Shown: positions 49,093-58,163 of the stretch, piece after piece
How positions within the stretch are numbered: position 1 is the stretch's first letter
How the letters are laid out: each line of letters starts with the position of its first letter
From: Paenibacillus artemisiicola
GTDB lineage: Bacteria > Bacillota > Bacilli > Paenibacillales > Paenibacillaceae
NCBI RefSeq assembly: GCF_017652985.1
Contig: NZ_JAGGDJ010000001.1
Coordinates: forward strand, 682,001-746,000
Direction: 5' to 3'
DNA length: 64,000 nucleotides
Made by a program: the position numbers and the translations under genes
Notes under the pieces: generated by a model
Databases searched by the model: none
What the model was told of the DNA's origin: nothing
Seen by the model: the letters and a program-made list of their open reading frames with translations, nothing else

Positions 49093-51402
49093 TCATGGCA
49101 ATCGTTGCCCATCCGGGAGCACCGTGTAGACGGCGCCGGCATGCGCATGAAAGCGCAGAAGTCCGGCCGGTCTTTCGGCTTGGACCGGTTTCTCCCCCAC
49201 GGTAACTGAGCAACGGATCGGACTACGGACGCAGCACGGTCCATCCACGGTAGAGGCAATTCGGGCCTTCGTAAGGCTGCCTTCCTTCCATTCCAAGTCG
49301 ACCGTATAGCCGCCTCTGGCGCGAAGCCCGCGAACGAAGCCCGTCGGCCAAGCGGCCGGAAGCGCCGGGAGCAGGTGAAGCTCGCCCGCATGGCTCTGCA
49401 GCAGCATCTCGGCGATCGCGGAGGCGCCGCCGAAATTGCCGTCGATCTGGAACGGCGGGTGATTGTCCAGAAAGTTCGGCAGCGTCGAGTGGGTCAGAAG
49501 CGCGGCGAGATTGGCTTCCGCCTTCTCCCCATCAGCCAGACGCGCCCAGAAATTGACGATCCACGCGCGGCTCCAGCCGGTATGGCCGCCTCCGTTCTCG
49601 AGGCGCCGCTCCAAGGCGCGCCGGGCCGCCGCCGCTAGCTCGGGCGTGCCGTTCGGGGTGATCTGGCTGCCGGGATGAAGGGCGAACAAATGGGAGATAT
49701 GGCGATGTCCCGGCTCCTCTTCTTCATAGTCCTCGTACCATTCCTGAAGCTGGCCGTGCCGGCCGATCTTCGGCTTCGGCAGCTTCTCCAGCACCCGCCG
49801 CAGTTCGTTCCCCAGACTTTCGCTCTCCGGCGTTTCCAGCGTCCCTTCGGCCTCTAGAACCGCCGCGAACAGCTCGCGGATAATCTGGGTGTCCATCGAC
49901 GGCCCCGCGCACAACACCCCCGATTCGCCGTTCGGCAGCCGATACGTATTCTCCGGCGATACCGACGGGCAGGTCACGAGCTCGCCGTCCGGCGTCTCCG
50001 TTACATAATCGACGAGGAACAGCGCCGCTTCGCGCAAGGTGGGGTATACCCGTCGAAGAAATGCCGCATCCATCGAAAACCGGTAATGCTCCCATAGATG
50101 CAAGGAGAGCCAGGCGGCCCCCATCGGCCAATAGGTTGCGGGCAGATAGGTGTCCTGCGGGGCGGTATCCGCCCACAGATCGGTGTTATGGTGAGCGGTG
50201 AAGCCCCTGCAGCCGTACATGACGGCCGCCGTATGCCGACCCGGTTCGCGCATCCGCTCCAACAGGTCGAACAGCGGCTCATGGCATTCGGGAAGGCCGC
50301 AGGTTTCCGCCGGCCAGTAGTTCATCTGCGCATTGATGTTGATCGTGTACTTGCTGTCCCAGGGCGGCAGGAAATGCTCGTTCCAAATGCCCTGCAGATT
50401 GGCGGGCAGCGAGCCGGGACGGCTGGAGGCCATCAGCAGATAGCGGCCGAACTGGAAATAATGCGCGAACAAGCCCGGGTCTGCTTCGCCGCCGCGAAGC
50501 CGCTCCATTCGGCGTGCCAGGCTCAGCCGCTCGGCTTCCGCGTCCGCCGGACCGAGTGATAGGGCTACGCGGCCGAATAACGCACGGTGGTCGTCGATAT
50601 GGCGCTTGTGCAGCTCCGCGTAGCCGATTCGGAGGGCCGCAGCCGTTCTCTCCCGCGCTTCCGCCAGCGGGTCCGCAACGCGGAACGTCGTGGCGGCGGC
50701 CAAGACAATCGTCACGCCGTCGGCACCTTCCACCAGCAGGTGATCGCCGATCGCCTTCACTGTCCCGCCTTCCGCCGACGCCTTCAGCACCGCCGCGTAT
50801 TCGCTTCCGCCTTCGCCGCCGCAGTTGCCGGCCATCCATATCGCGTTGTCCCCCGTTCGGCCGGTCCGATCGGCATAGCGCCAACGTCCCCGTTCCAGGC
50901 GCGCGGTAAAGCCGATTGCGCCCGGTCGATCGGCGGTCAGTCTCATGACGATCGCCTGGTCGGGATGACTGGCGAACAACTCCCGCCTGAACGAAACGCC
51001 GCCCTGGCTGAACGCAACCGAAGCGATGCCTTCTTCCATATCCAGCACCCGCGAATAGCGCTCCGGCATGCCGTTCGGCAGCGCGAAATCAAGCAGCAGG
51101 TGACCCAGCGGCAGATAATGCCGCTGGGTTTCCGGCAGACCGGACAACGACAACAACGCAAGGCGCTCGGCTTCCTTCAGCTTCCCTTCGAATATCAACC
51201 GTCGGACATCCGGCAGATTCGCCCGCGCGTCCGGGTTATTGCGGTCCCTTGGTCCTCCATGCCAGATGGAGTCCTCGTTCAGCTGCAGCCGCTCGTGCCG
51301 AGGCTGGCCGTACATCATCGCGCCTAATCTGCCATTGCCGACCGGCACCGCTTCATTCCAATCTCCCGCCGGCTCTTCGAATAACAATGCGTGGGTTGTC
51401 AT
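49093..51402 (-). CDS. Glycoside hydrolase family 95 (alpha-L-fucosidase/alpha-L-galactosidase)
   Basis: 769 residues; ATG at 51402 with AAGGAG 7 nt upstream, 4 nt past the response regulator stop. N-terminal beta-sandwich ([36 protein letters not shown]), then an alpha/alpha barrel with [21 protein letters not shown] (acid Glu) and [17 protein letters not shown] (catalytic Asp region), all GH95 hallmarks. It is an inverting enzyme that removes alpha-1,2-fucose or L-galactose. There is no signal peptide, so it is cytoplasmic. Likely co-transcribed with the YesM/YesN-type pair upstream. Confidence 0.93.
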   Translation of the reverse strand: MTTHALLFEEPAGDWNEAVPVGNGRLGAMMYGQPRHERLQLNEDSIWHGGPRDRNNPDARANLPDVRRLIFEGKLKEAERLALLSLSGLPETQRHYLPLGHLLLDFALPNGMPERYSRVLDMEEGIASVAFSQGGVSFRRELFASHPDQAIVMRLTADRPGAIGFTARLERGRWRYADRTGRTGDNAIWMAGNCGGEGGSEYAAVLKASAEGGTVKAIGDHLLVEGADGVTIVLAAATTFRVADPLAEARERTAAALRIGYAELHKRHIDDHRALFGRVALSLGPADAEAERLSLARRMERLRGGEADPGLFAHYFQFGRYLLMASSRPGSLPANLQGIWNEHFLPPWDSKYTININAQMNYWPAETCGLPECHEPLFDLLERMREPGRHTAAVMYGCRGFTAHHNTDLWADTAPQDTYLPATYWPMGAAWLSLHLWEHYRFSMDAAFLRRVYPTLREAALFLVDYVTETPDGELVTCPSVSPENTYRLPNGESGVLCAGPSMDTQIIRELFAAVLEAEGTLETPESESLGNELRRVLEKLPKPKIGRHGQLQEWYEDYEEEEPGHRHISHLFALHPGSQITPNGTPELAAAARRALERRLENGGGHTGWSRAWIVNFWARLADGEKAEANLAALLTHSTLPNFLDNHPPFQIDGNFGGASAIAEMLLQSHAGELHLLPALPAAWPTGFVRGLRARGGYTVDLEWKEGSLTKARIASTVDGPCCVRSPIRCSVTVGEKPVQAERPAGLLRFHAHAGAVYTVLPDGQRLP

Positions 51403-51406
51403 CTTC

Positions 51407-53041
51407 TCACTCCTTGCTTCTTGAATAATGGAAGGCCGCTTCCCGGTATTCCTGAGGCGTGACGCCCGTTGCTTTTTTGAAGAAACGCGTGAACGATTGG
51501 GAAGCCTCGTACCCGACCTGAACCCCGATCTCGAGCACCTTCAGCTTGTCGTTCTTCAGCAGCTCCTTCGCCCGGTCGATTCGCGCGGATTCAATATAAT
51601 CGGACAAGTTGACGCCGCACTCCTGCTTGAACAGGCGCGATACGTACGACGGATTAAAATGAATGTAACCGGCGAGACGGACCAGCGACAGATCTTCGTC
51701 CAGATGTTCCCCGATATAAGCGCGAACCTTCAGGATCGCTTCGGCGGCCCGGTTGCTTTCGCCGGAGCTTCTTAGCTCGAATAGCGTCTTGGCGATCGTT
51801 CGGAGGAATGCGAACGCGTCCTTCCACGACGCGAATTCGTCATGGCGCATGAGGGCGGACGCGCCGGACACCTGATTCTCCAGCTCCCATCTGTTGATGT
51901 ACGACAAGAAGACAAGCGAAATCGTATAATACAGTTCCAGCTGATACGGCGCGCCGATGTCCCGCTCCGATTCCGTCAGCTCGTCGAACAGCAGGAGAAA
52001 TTCGTCGCGCCTGCCGGCATCCAGATGCACGGACAACGCGTCCGATTTGTCCCGCGGCGATCGCTCCTTCGCGCAGCCTGAAGCCTGCAGGTTCACCGCC
52101 TGCACCATTTGAGCGCCGTCGCCGGTTCTGGTCTGCCGCTCCCGCCTCATTTTGTCATAGGTCGAAGACAGCTTTATCCATTCGGACGGGCGATCCCCCA
52201 GCGTGACGGCGACGGAGAGGTCGAGGTTCTTCAAGCACGCTTGTTGGATCAATTCGAATTGGCCGACCAGATAGGGGAGGACGGATGCGCCTTCCTCCGC
52301 TTCGTTCCCCTCTGCCGCGTCGGCCGGCGTCTGAATGAACCAGACCGGATCTCCGAAGCGGTCGATCGTGCCGAGGACCCGAACCTGGCCGTTCAGCAAG
52401 CTCTCGGCCAGCAGCGTGACGGCCATCGCCGATTCATGCCGATTGGCATAGGACGATACGCCGGACGAGACATGGGACAGATCGCCCTGCGCCACGTAGA
52501 CCGGTCTGCCGGCATCGAGCGAGATGCGCAGCTTGCCGAAGTCCGCGACCAGATTCGTTGCCGGGTTCGCGCCGTGCAGCAGATGGCGGAAGTACTCGCC
52601 GCGCGCAAGCACCTCCAAGGTTTTCAAACTCTCCTGCGCCCGCTGAACGAGATCGTTCACGCGCAGGCCGTCGTCCAGCTCCGCCACGGCTTGGACGACC
52701 GCCTGAATGACCTTCGGGTACCCTTCGCTCTTGAGCAGGTATTGAACGCCGGGCGTCTGAATCGCCCGATAGACGGAATCGAAGTCGCTGTAGCCGGTGA
52801 GGAAGATCACGCGGCAATGCGGCCAGTTCCGCTTGATGATGGACATGAGCTGCATCCCGTCGATGCCCGGCATCCGGATATCGGACAACACGATATCCAC
52901 GCGGGATTGATGAAGCCAATTCAAAGCTTCCCTGCCGGAGTAGGCCTTGCACAAATCCAGATCCAGATCGCATCCGGCCAACGTCTCGTACAGGCCGTCG
53001 GTTATCATCTCTTCGTCGTCAACGATCAGCAATCGGTACAT
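51407..53041 (-). CDS. YesN-type response regulator (REC plus AraC DNA-binding domain)
   Basis: 544 residues; ATG at 53041 with GGGAGG about 9 nt upstream, overlapping the kinase gene by 23 nt. REC domain at 1-120 with acidic pocket Asp8-Asp9, phosphoacceptor Asp54 ([10 protein letters not shown]), Thr in FLTGYSD and Lys in YLLKSEG. A long helical middle leads to the AraC domain at about 440-535 ([40 protein letters not shown]). It is phosphorylated by the adjacent kinase and probably activates the transport and glycosidase genes around it. Confidence 0.93.
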   Translation of the reverse strand: MYRLLIVDDEEMITDGLYETLAGCDLDLDLCKAYSGREALNWLHQSRVDIVLSDIRMPGIDGMQLMSIIKRNWPHCRVIFLTGYSDFDSVYRAIQTPGVQYLLKSEGYPKVIQAVVQAVAELDDGLRVNDLVQRAQESLKTLEVLARGEYFRHLLHGANPATNLVADFGKLRISLDAGRPVYVAQGDLSHVSSGVSSYANRHESAMAVTLLAESLLNGQVRVLGTIDRFGDPVWFIQTPADAAEGNEAEEGASVLPYLVGQFELIQQACLKNLDLSVAVTLGDRPSEWIKLSSTYDKMRRERQTRTGDGAQMVQAVNLQASGCAKERSPRDKSDALSVHLDAGRRDEFLLLFDELTESERDIGAPYQLELYYTISLVFLSYINRWELENQVSGASALMRHDEFASWKDAFAFLRTIAKTLFELRSSGESNRAAEAILKVRAYIGEHLDEDLSLVRLAGYIHFNPSYVSRLFKQECGVNLSDYIESARIDRAKELLKNDKLKVLEIGVQVGYEASQSFTRFFKKATGVTPQEYREAAFHYSRSKE

Positions 53042-54785
53042 CGGATTGTCCCTCCCATGGAAAGTGAAGCGTGACTTGAAGGCCGCCGAGCTCGCTTCGG
53101 GCGACCCGGACGCCGCCTCTATCGCCGTACGTGATCGTTAATCGTCGATGGATATTGACCATTCCCGTCGTCTCCGCGTATTCGTCCCGGTTCGCCAATG
53201 CCTTTGATAATTCGACGAGCTTCTCCTCGGACAAATCATCGCCGTTATCTTCGATCATGATTCGGAATTCATCGGCTGCGTGAACGAAGCGAACGACGAT
53301 CAACCCTTTCTCCTCCTTGCGTTCCAGGCTGTGCTCGAAAGCGTTCTCGATCATCGGCTGCACGATCAGGCGCGGCACTTTCGCCTGCGCGGCTTCCATC
53401 GGGAGGTCCTCGAACCGTGCCCGGATTCGCCTGGAGAAACGAAGGAGTTGAATGTCCGTATACGTGCGCGCGTGATGGATCTCCTGCTCGAGCGAAATTT
53501 CGTCGGAGGCGCTGCGCGTTACGAAACGAAAATATTCGCCGAGCTGGATCGTGAATTGCTCGACCCGTTCCGTATCTCCCGTTCGGGCCATCGTATTTAA
53601 GATAAACAAACTGTTGAACAAGAAATGCGGATTGATCTGCGATTGAAGCTGCTTCAGCTCCGAACGCTGCACCATGAGCTTCTGCCGGTAGGCTTGGTCG
53701 ATCAACGACCGAAGATTCGCGACCATCTGATTGAACCGGCTGTACAAATAACCGAATTCATCCTTGGATTCGTGCGTGATGACCTGCTCCAGATCGCCGT
53801 TCTCGACGCGGCGGAAGCTCTTCACGAGACGCAGCAGCGGTTTGTGAATGAATTTATACGTCGACATGGCATAGATGGCGACGATGACGAGCGCCGCGGC
53901 GGCAAAAAGCCAGGCCCACGTATAAAACTTGTCCAAAGGCTTTCGGATGACCTTGGACGGAATGAACCGATAAATGGCCATGTCCAGCTTGTCCGAGCCG
54001 GCGAAGATGGTGTAATACCTTTGTCCCCCGAACGACCTGGCTTCGCCGTAGTCGCCGGCGTTTTTCTTTTGCGCCACGTACAGGGACGCTTCCTTCATGA
54101 AAGACGCGACGGAACCGCTCGCCAGCTGGATGCCGCCGTTCGCCGAGAGCAGCAGGGACCCGCTTCCGGAATAGGTGTTGAATTGGGCCAAGGCGTCCGT
54201 CAGCGTCTGCTGGTCCAATTCGATTTCAACGATGAATAACGGCTGTCCTTTCGGGCTGCCGCTCGGCTTCGCCGCGCTTAAGTACAGCCCGTCGTTCCAT
54301 TCGATGATGCGGGTATTCCGGCTGCCGTATACGGAGAGCACGGAGTCATAGAGCGTCTTCACGAGCGGGCTTACGCCGTCGACAGACGAAATGACGCGTC
54401 CGATCGGATTGATGTAAACGCTTACCTCTTTGATGTACTTGCTGCTGTTCTGAACAAGATAAAGCCGGTTGCGCAGCGAATTGATTTTGTCGGTCTTCTC
54501 GATAACCCCCATCCGATCCCAGAGGAGCGTCAGCTTGTTCAGGTCTTCGTCTTCGAGCAGCCCGAATTGCAGCAGCTTGATCCGCTCGATTTCGTTCTCG
54601 AGATCGGTTAGATAGAAGGTCGTTTGGGAGGCCGCCGTCTTGGCGATATCCTCTCTCGCCGTATGAATGGACCATTGGTACAGATAGACGCCTAGAATGA
54701 TCAGGGGCGTCAATATGAGCAAAAAGGTAAAGATCAACCGAAGAAACAAGGTGTTGCGAATCGAAAACATCGGCGTTTTGAACAT
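53019..54785 (-). CDS. YesM-type sensor histidine kinase
   Basis: 588 residues from the ATG at 54785 behind GGGGGAG; an ATG eight codons earlier contains that site. Membrane segments at about 14-38 and 285-305 enclose an extracellular Cache-type sensor. A HAMP domain follows (HKPLLRLVKSFRRVENGDLE, about 310-362), then the His_kinase motif SQINPHFLFNSL with the phosphorylated His, and HATPase segments PMIENAFEHSLE and IEDNGDDLS. It senses an extracellular signal, possibly through the binding lipoprotein encoded just upstream, and phosphorylates the YesN-type regulator. Confidence 0.93.
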   Translation of the reverse strand: MFKTPMFSIRNTLFLRLIFTFLLILTPLIILGVYLYQWSIHTAREDIAKTAASQTTFYLTDLENEIERIKLLQFGLLEDEDLNKLTLLWDRMGVIEKTDKINSLRNRLYLVQNSSKYIKEVSVYINPIGRVISSVDGVSPLVKTLYDSVLSVYGSRNTRIIEWNDGLYLSAAKPSGSPKGQPLFIVEIELDQQTLTDALAQFNTYSGSGSLLLSANGGIQLASGSVASFMKEASLYVAQKKNAGDYGEARSFGGQRYYTIFAGSDKLDMAIYRFIPSKVIRKPLDKFYTWAWLFAAAALVIVAIYAMSTYKFIHKPLLRLVKSFRRVENGDLEQVITHESKDEFGYLYSRFNQMVANLRSLIDQAYRQKLMVQRSELKQLQSQINPHFLFNSLFILNTMARTGDTERVEQFTIQLGEYFRFVTRSASDEISLEQEIHHARTYTDIQLLRFSRRIRARFEDLPMEAAQAKVPRLIVQPMIENAFEHSLERKEEKGLIVVRFVHAADEFRIMIEDNGDDLSEEKLVELSKALANRDEYAETTGMVNIHRRLTITYGDRGGVRVARSELGGLQVTLHFPWEGQSDVPIADR

Positions 54786-54839
54786 GGCGCTCCCCCACCC
54801 CCTCATCATGTCTAGTCGATGCCATCCTACCGCTTCGCA

Positions 54840-56555
54840 TTAACTTGCATGCGGCTGCTTCTTCATCGATGCGTAATAGGCGTTTACTTCCTTCGTAATC
54901 TGCAAGCCCCCAAGCTTGTTCCAATCCTGCACGAATTTATCGAATTCCTTTATCGGCGCGCCAAGGATGATGCGGACGAAGACTTCGTTTTGCATCTTCT
55001 CCAGCGTCGTTTGCCGCTCCACCATCGTTGCGGTCGGAGCGCCTTCGAATTTATCCAATAGAAATTGATGGTTCTTGTCGTACTGATCGACGATGCCCTC
55101 CGCTCCTTCGGGTCCGTAGATGCGCTCCCAGCCCCACAGCGCGAAACCTTCCTTGGACCCGGACGCATAGGCGTCCAGCTTTTGCTGGATGACCTTTGCT
55201 TCGCCCGTCAGCTTCAACTTGTCGCCCGTCTTGCGCACGTCGTCCAACGTTCGGAACAGCTCCAGATTTTTCTTCGTCGGCGCGGGTTGGACCAAGGACA
55301 GCTGCCATACGCTCTCCGCGTCGGGCGGCGCATAGTAGTAATCGTTCTCCTCGGTTTTGCCCCAATTCTTCTCCACGTGCAGATTGAACAGCTTGACGAT
55401 GGCCTCGGGATGCGCGGCGCCTTTGCGGACGGCGAAAAATTTCGTCGTGCTGAACTTGAGCGGAACCTTCGCCGGTCCGCCGGATTCCGATACGATCGGG
55501 AACGCGCGCCACTGCGCGTTCGGATCATGGTTTTTATTTAATTGCAGCGGCCAGATGGAATTCCATTGCTGGCCATATTCCATGCCGATTTTGCCGCTTG
55601 CGATGACCTCCGATACCTTCGTGCCCTCTTTGACGCCGAACTCTTCGTCTAATTCACCGTTTTTGTACATGTTTTGCAGGGCTTGAAGCGCCTTCTTCAT
55701 CTCCGGTTGAACGCTGCCGAACACCAGCTTGCCCTCCGGGTCCTCCAGCCAGATATTCGGGAAAGCGCCATAACCGGCCATGAACCCCTCGAGTCCCATC
55801 GATCCTCCGAACAGTTCCTTCGTAATGGCGAGACCGAACGTGTCTTTCAAGTGATTGCCGTCCGGGTCGCGCTCGGCGAAAGCTTTCGATATCGCCAAGA
55901 CGTCGTCCATCGTTTTCGGAGGCCGCAAGCCCAATTTATCCAGCCAGTCCGTGCGAATCCAGACGAACTGGGCTTGTTCGATCGATGACCCCGTCTGCGG
56001 AATCGCCATCAGCTTGCCGTCGAACGTCGCGGAGTCGAACGGTCCCGAGCCTTCCTCGGAGAGGATCTCCTTGAGCTCAGGCGATGCATACGCGTTGTAT
56101 AAATCCGTCATATCCTCGATCTGGCCCGTGTCGGCGAGCTGCTTGAGCTGCGTGGCGTTGACCGGAATGACGTCCGGAAGATCGCCGGAGGCCAGCATCA
56201 CGTTCACCTTCTGCAAATACGGATCCGACGTGTCGTTGCCCTTGACAATCCAGTTATATTTAATCTTAATGCCCAGCTGGTCGTAATAGAGCCGGCTCCA
56301 ACGGTTATCCTCGAACTTCTCGTCCTTCAGCACGCCCAGGACGTTGTTCTCGACGATATCGCTCAGGTTGCGAACGGTCGTGATCTCGATCGGCGGGTCG
56401 TATTTGCCATAGGGTCCTGCCGCCGCTTGCGTTCTCGCGGCCGTATTGCCGCCGCGGCCATCGTGATTATCGTTGTCATCGCAGGCTGCGGGCACCGCCA
56501 TGAGCACCATGGCCGAAAGCAAAGCCAACAACGAACGCGTCCTGCCTGTGTTCAT
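54840..56555 (-). CDS. Extracellular solute-binding lipoprotein next to the two-component genes
   Basis: 571 residues from an ATG at 56555, 6 nt after GAGGGG; an ATG two codons earlier is too close to the site. The signal peptide ends MAVPAAC, a lipobox with Pro at -3, which is unusual. The mature part is a large LipO/LplA-like binding protein (PDVIPVNATQLKQLADTGQI, FVWIRTDWLDKLGLRPPKTM). No permease genes adjoin it directly; the nearest pair starts at 63279. It sits between a GH43 gene and the kinase gene, so it may deliver ligand to the transporter or report it to the kinase. Confidence 0.87.
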   Translation of the reverse strand: MNTGRTRSLLALLSAMVLMAVPAACDDNDNHDGRGGNTAARTQAAAGPYGKYDPPIEITTVRNLSDIVENNVLGVLKDEKFEDNRWSRLYYDQLGIKIKYNWIVKGNDTSDPYLQKVNVMLASGDLPDVIPVNATQLKQLADTGQIEDMTDLYNAYASPELKEILSEEGSGPFDSATFDGKLMAIPQTGSSIEQAQFVWIRTDWLDKLGLRPPKTMDDVLAISKAFAERDPDGNHLKDTFGLAITKELFGGSMGLEGFMAGYGAFPNIWLEDPEGKLVFGSVQPEMKKALQALQNMYKNGELDEEFGVKEGTKVSEVIASGKIGMEYGQQWNSIWPLQLNKNHDPNAQWRAFPIVSESGGPAKVPLKFSTTKFFAVRKGAAHPEAIVKLFNLHVEKNWGKTEENDYYYAPPDAESVWQLSLVQPAPTKKNLELFRTLDDVRKTGDKLKLTGEAKVIQQKLDAYASGSKEGFALWGWERIYGPEGAEGIVDQYDKNHQFLLDKFEGAPTATMVERQTTLEKMQNEVFVRIILGAPIKEFDKFVQDWNKLGGLQITKEVNAYYASMKKQPHAS

Positions 56556-56652
56556 AGCCATCCCCTCTTCATCGGCTTTGCCTCTGCAATGGTTACGCTC
56601 TCATTATAGGCTAGCGCGAACGGACTGAACAACGTTCTTCCATGATCTGGCG

Positions 56653-58068
56653 TTATTCCAGCGAAAACGAAGCCAAGCTGGCCCCTCCCGCGCCCTTATA
56701 CGTAAAGTACAGCGCTTGAATGCCGTCCGGAATGAGGACATCGGCCGAATAGGATGTCCATACGTTCGTAAAGTCGACCGGAATCCTTCCGAGAGCAGGT
56801 CCGTCCCACGCTGTCTTCACTTCGAACGTACCGCGGCAATAGCCGCGCGCCTGAATGCGGACGGTCCGAATTCCCTCGCAGCGGAAATACTTGAAGCCTG
56901 CCGTCGCGGAGTCCCTCATGTTGGCGATATAACCGGCTTCTTCATCCCCGTCTTTGCCATCCTGCGTGATTTTCGGAAATCGGCTGTCCATCCATTCCCC
57001 GGGGGCCCCCGTATAGAGCGCTTCGTCTCGGCAGAACAGATTGCAGGCCAGGTACGCGGGATACGCCCCTCGGCCTTCCAGCGGCCCTCCGTTCGGACCG
57101 CAAGAGGTCATCTCCGCCTGGACAATCGTGCCGTCCGCCCTGAATGCGATGGGTTCGATGCAGCCCTGCCGGCTGAAATTCGTTCCGTTCGTATGCCGAT
57201 GATAGAAAATGTACCACTTCCCGTTCCATTCGACAATGCTGCCATGGTTATTGCCTCCATAATACATGGGCATTTCAGCCGGCTTGTACGAATCGATATG
57301 CAGATCGTTATTGCTGATGACGACGCCTCGATAGACGAAGTCCCGGGTCGGAGATTTGCTGGTCGCGTAGCACAGCTCGTGCATGACGATCGACGAATAG
57401 ATCAAATAATACGTATCGCCCTTCTTCCTGATGGAAGGCGCCTCGAAGAAGGCATGTCCCTCGAAGCCGCTCCCCTCGCTGTACGGTTCGCTTGGCGCGA
57501 CGCATGCCGGTTCTTCCAGAACGGTGAGCATGTCCGGACCAAGAACCGTCGCCATGGCGCCATGCCTTGACCGGTCACCGGCCGCGCAGAAGCCGGTGTA
57601 CAGATATGTCTTCTCTCCTTCCGTCAGCACGCCCGGGTCGAACGAAGGTTCGTCGCCGTCCTTCTCTCCGAGCCGCGTGCCGTCGGCATGCTTGACGTAG
57701 CCGTAAAATGCATACCTTCCGGCCGGCGTATCGCAGACCGCTACGGATACGACGGACACCTTATCGAGCACGTAATAGAGATAATATCTCCCGTCGGGGC
57801 CGACCGTGACGTCCGGCGCGTACAGGCACATGCTGCCGTCCGGATTCAGCGGGTCGTCCGTTTTCTCGTAAATCAAGCCTTCGTATCTCCAATTCCCCGG
57901 ATCCTCCGCGGGAGCCGACCAACAGGCATAATCGTTCAAGCAATACGCATGTCCGTTGAATCGGTCGTGCGAACCGTATACGTATACCCTGCCGTTAAAA
58001 ACGTACGGTTCGCCGTCGGGAATGTATTCCCATGACGGCAGATAAGGGTTGAATCCTTGTTTCTTCAT
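56653..58068 (-). CDS. Glycoside hydrolase family 43 with C-terminal carbohydrate-binding-like domain
   Basis: 471 residues; ATG at 58068 with AAGGAG 11 nt upstream. GH43 propeller over about 1-330 with the acidic triad in YIPDGEPYVFNGRVYVYGSH, SFDPGVLTEG and FFEAPSIRKKGDTYYL. About 340-470 is a beta-sandwich of CBM6-like type (RTVRIQARGYCRGTFEVKTA, VDFTNVWTSYSADV, ALYFTYKGAGGASLASF). There is no signal peptide. It lies 95 nt behind the unassigned six-hairpin glycosidase gene and before a binding lipoprotein gene. Confidence 0.9.
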   Translation of the reverse strand: MKKQGFNPYLPSWEYIPDGEPYVFNGRVYVYGSHDRFNGHAYCLNDYACWSAPAEDPGNWRYEGLIYEKTDDPLNPDGSMCLYAPDVTVGPDGRYYLYYVLDKVSVVSVAVCDTPAGRYAFYGYVKHADGTRLGEKDGDEPSFDPGVLTEGEKTYLYTGFCAAGDRSRHGAMATVLGPDMLTVLEEPACVAPSEPYSEGSGFEGHAFFEAPSIRKKGDTYYLIYSSIVMHELCYATSKSPTRDFVYRGVVISNNDLHIDSYKPAEMPMYYGGNNHGSIVEWNGKWYIFYHRHTNGTNFSRQGCIEPIAFRADGTIVQAEMTSCGPNGGPLEGRGAYPAYLACNLFCRDEALYTGAPGEWMDSRFPKITQDGKDGDEEAGYIANMRDSATAGFKYFRCEGIRTVRIQARGYCRGTFEVKTAWDGPALGRIPVDFTNVWTSYSADVLIPDGIQALYFTYKGAGGASLASFSLE

Positions 58069-58163
58069 AACGTTACACGCTCCTTACTTTCGTATTTGCA
58101 AGTTTCCTCCAGGCAATGAACGGACCTTTCGGCGCGGGAGGCGAAGCCGTTACGCCTTGGCCG

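Noticed and set aside
50587-51327. 246-codon plus-strand frame opposite GH95
   Set aside because: Shadow of the GH95 gene, Arg/Gln-rich translation typical of antisense frames.
52109-53074. 321-codon plus-strand frame opposite the response regulator
   Set aside because: Shadow frame; the minus strand encodes an unmistakable REC-AraC protein.
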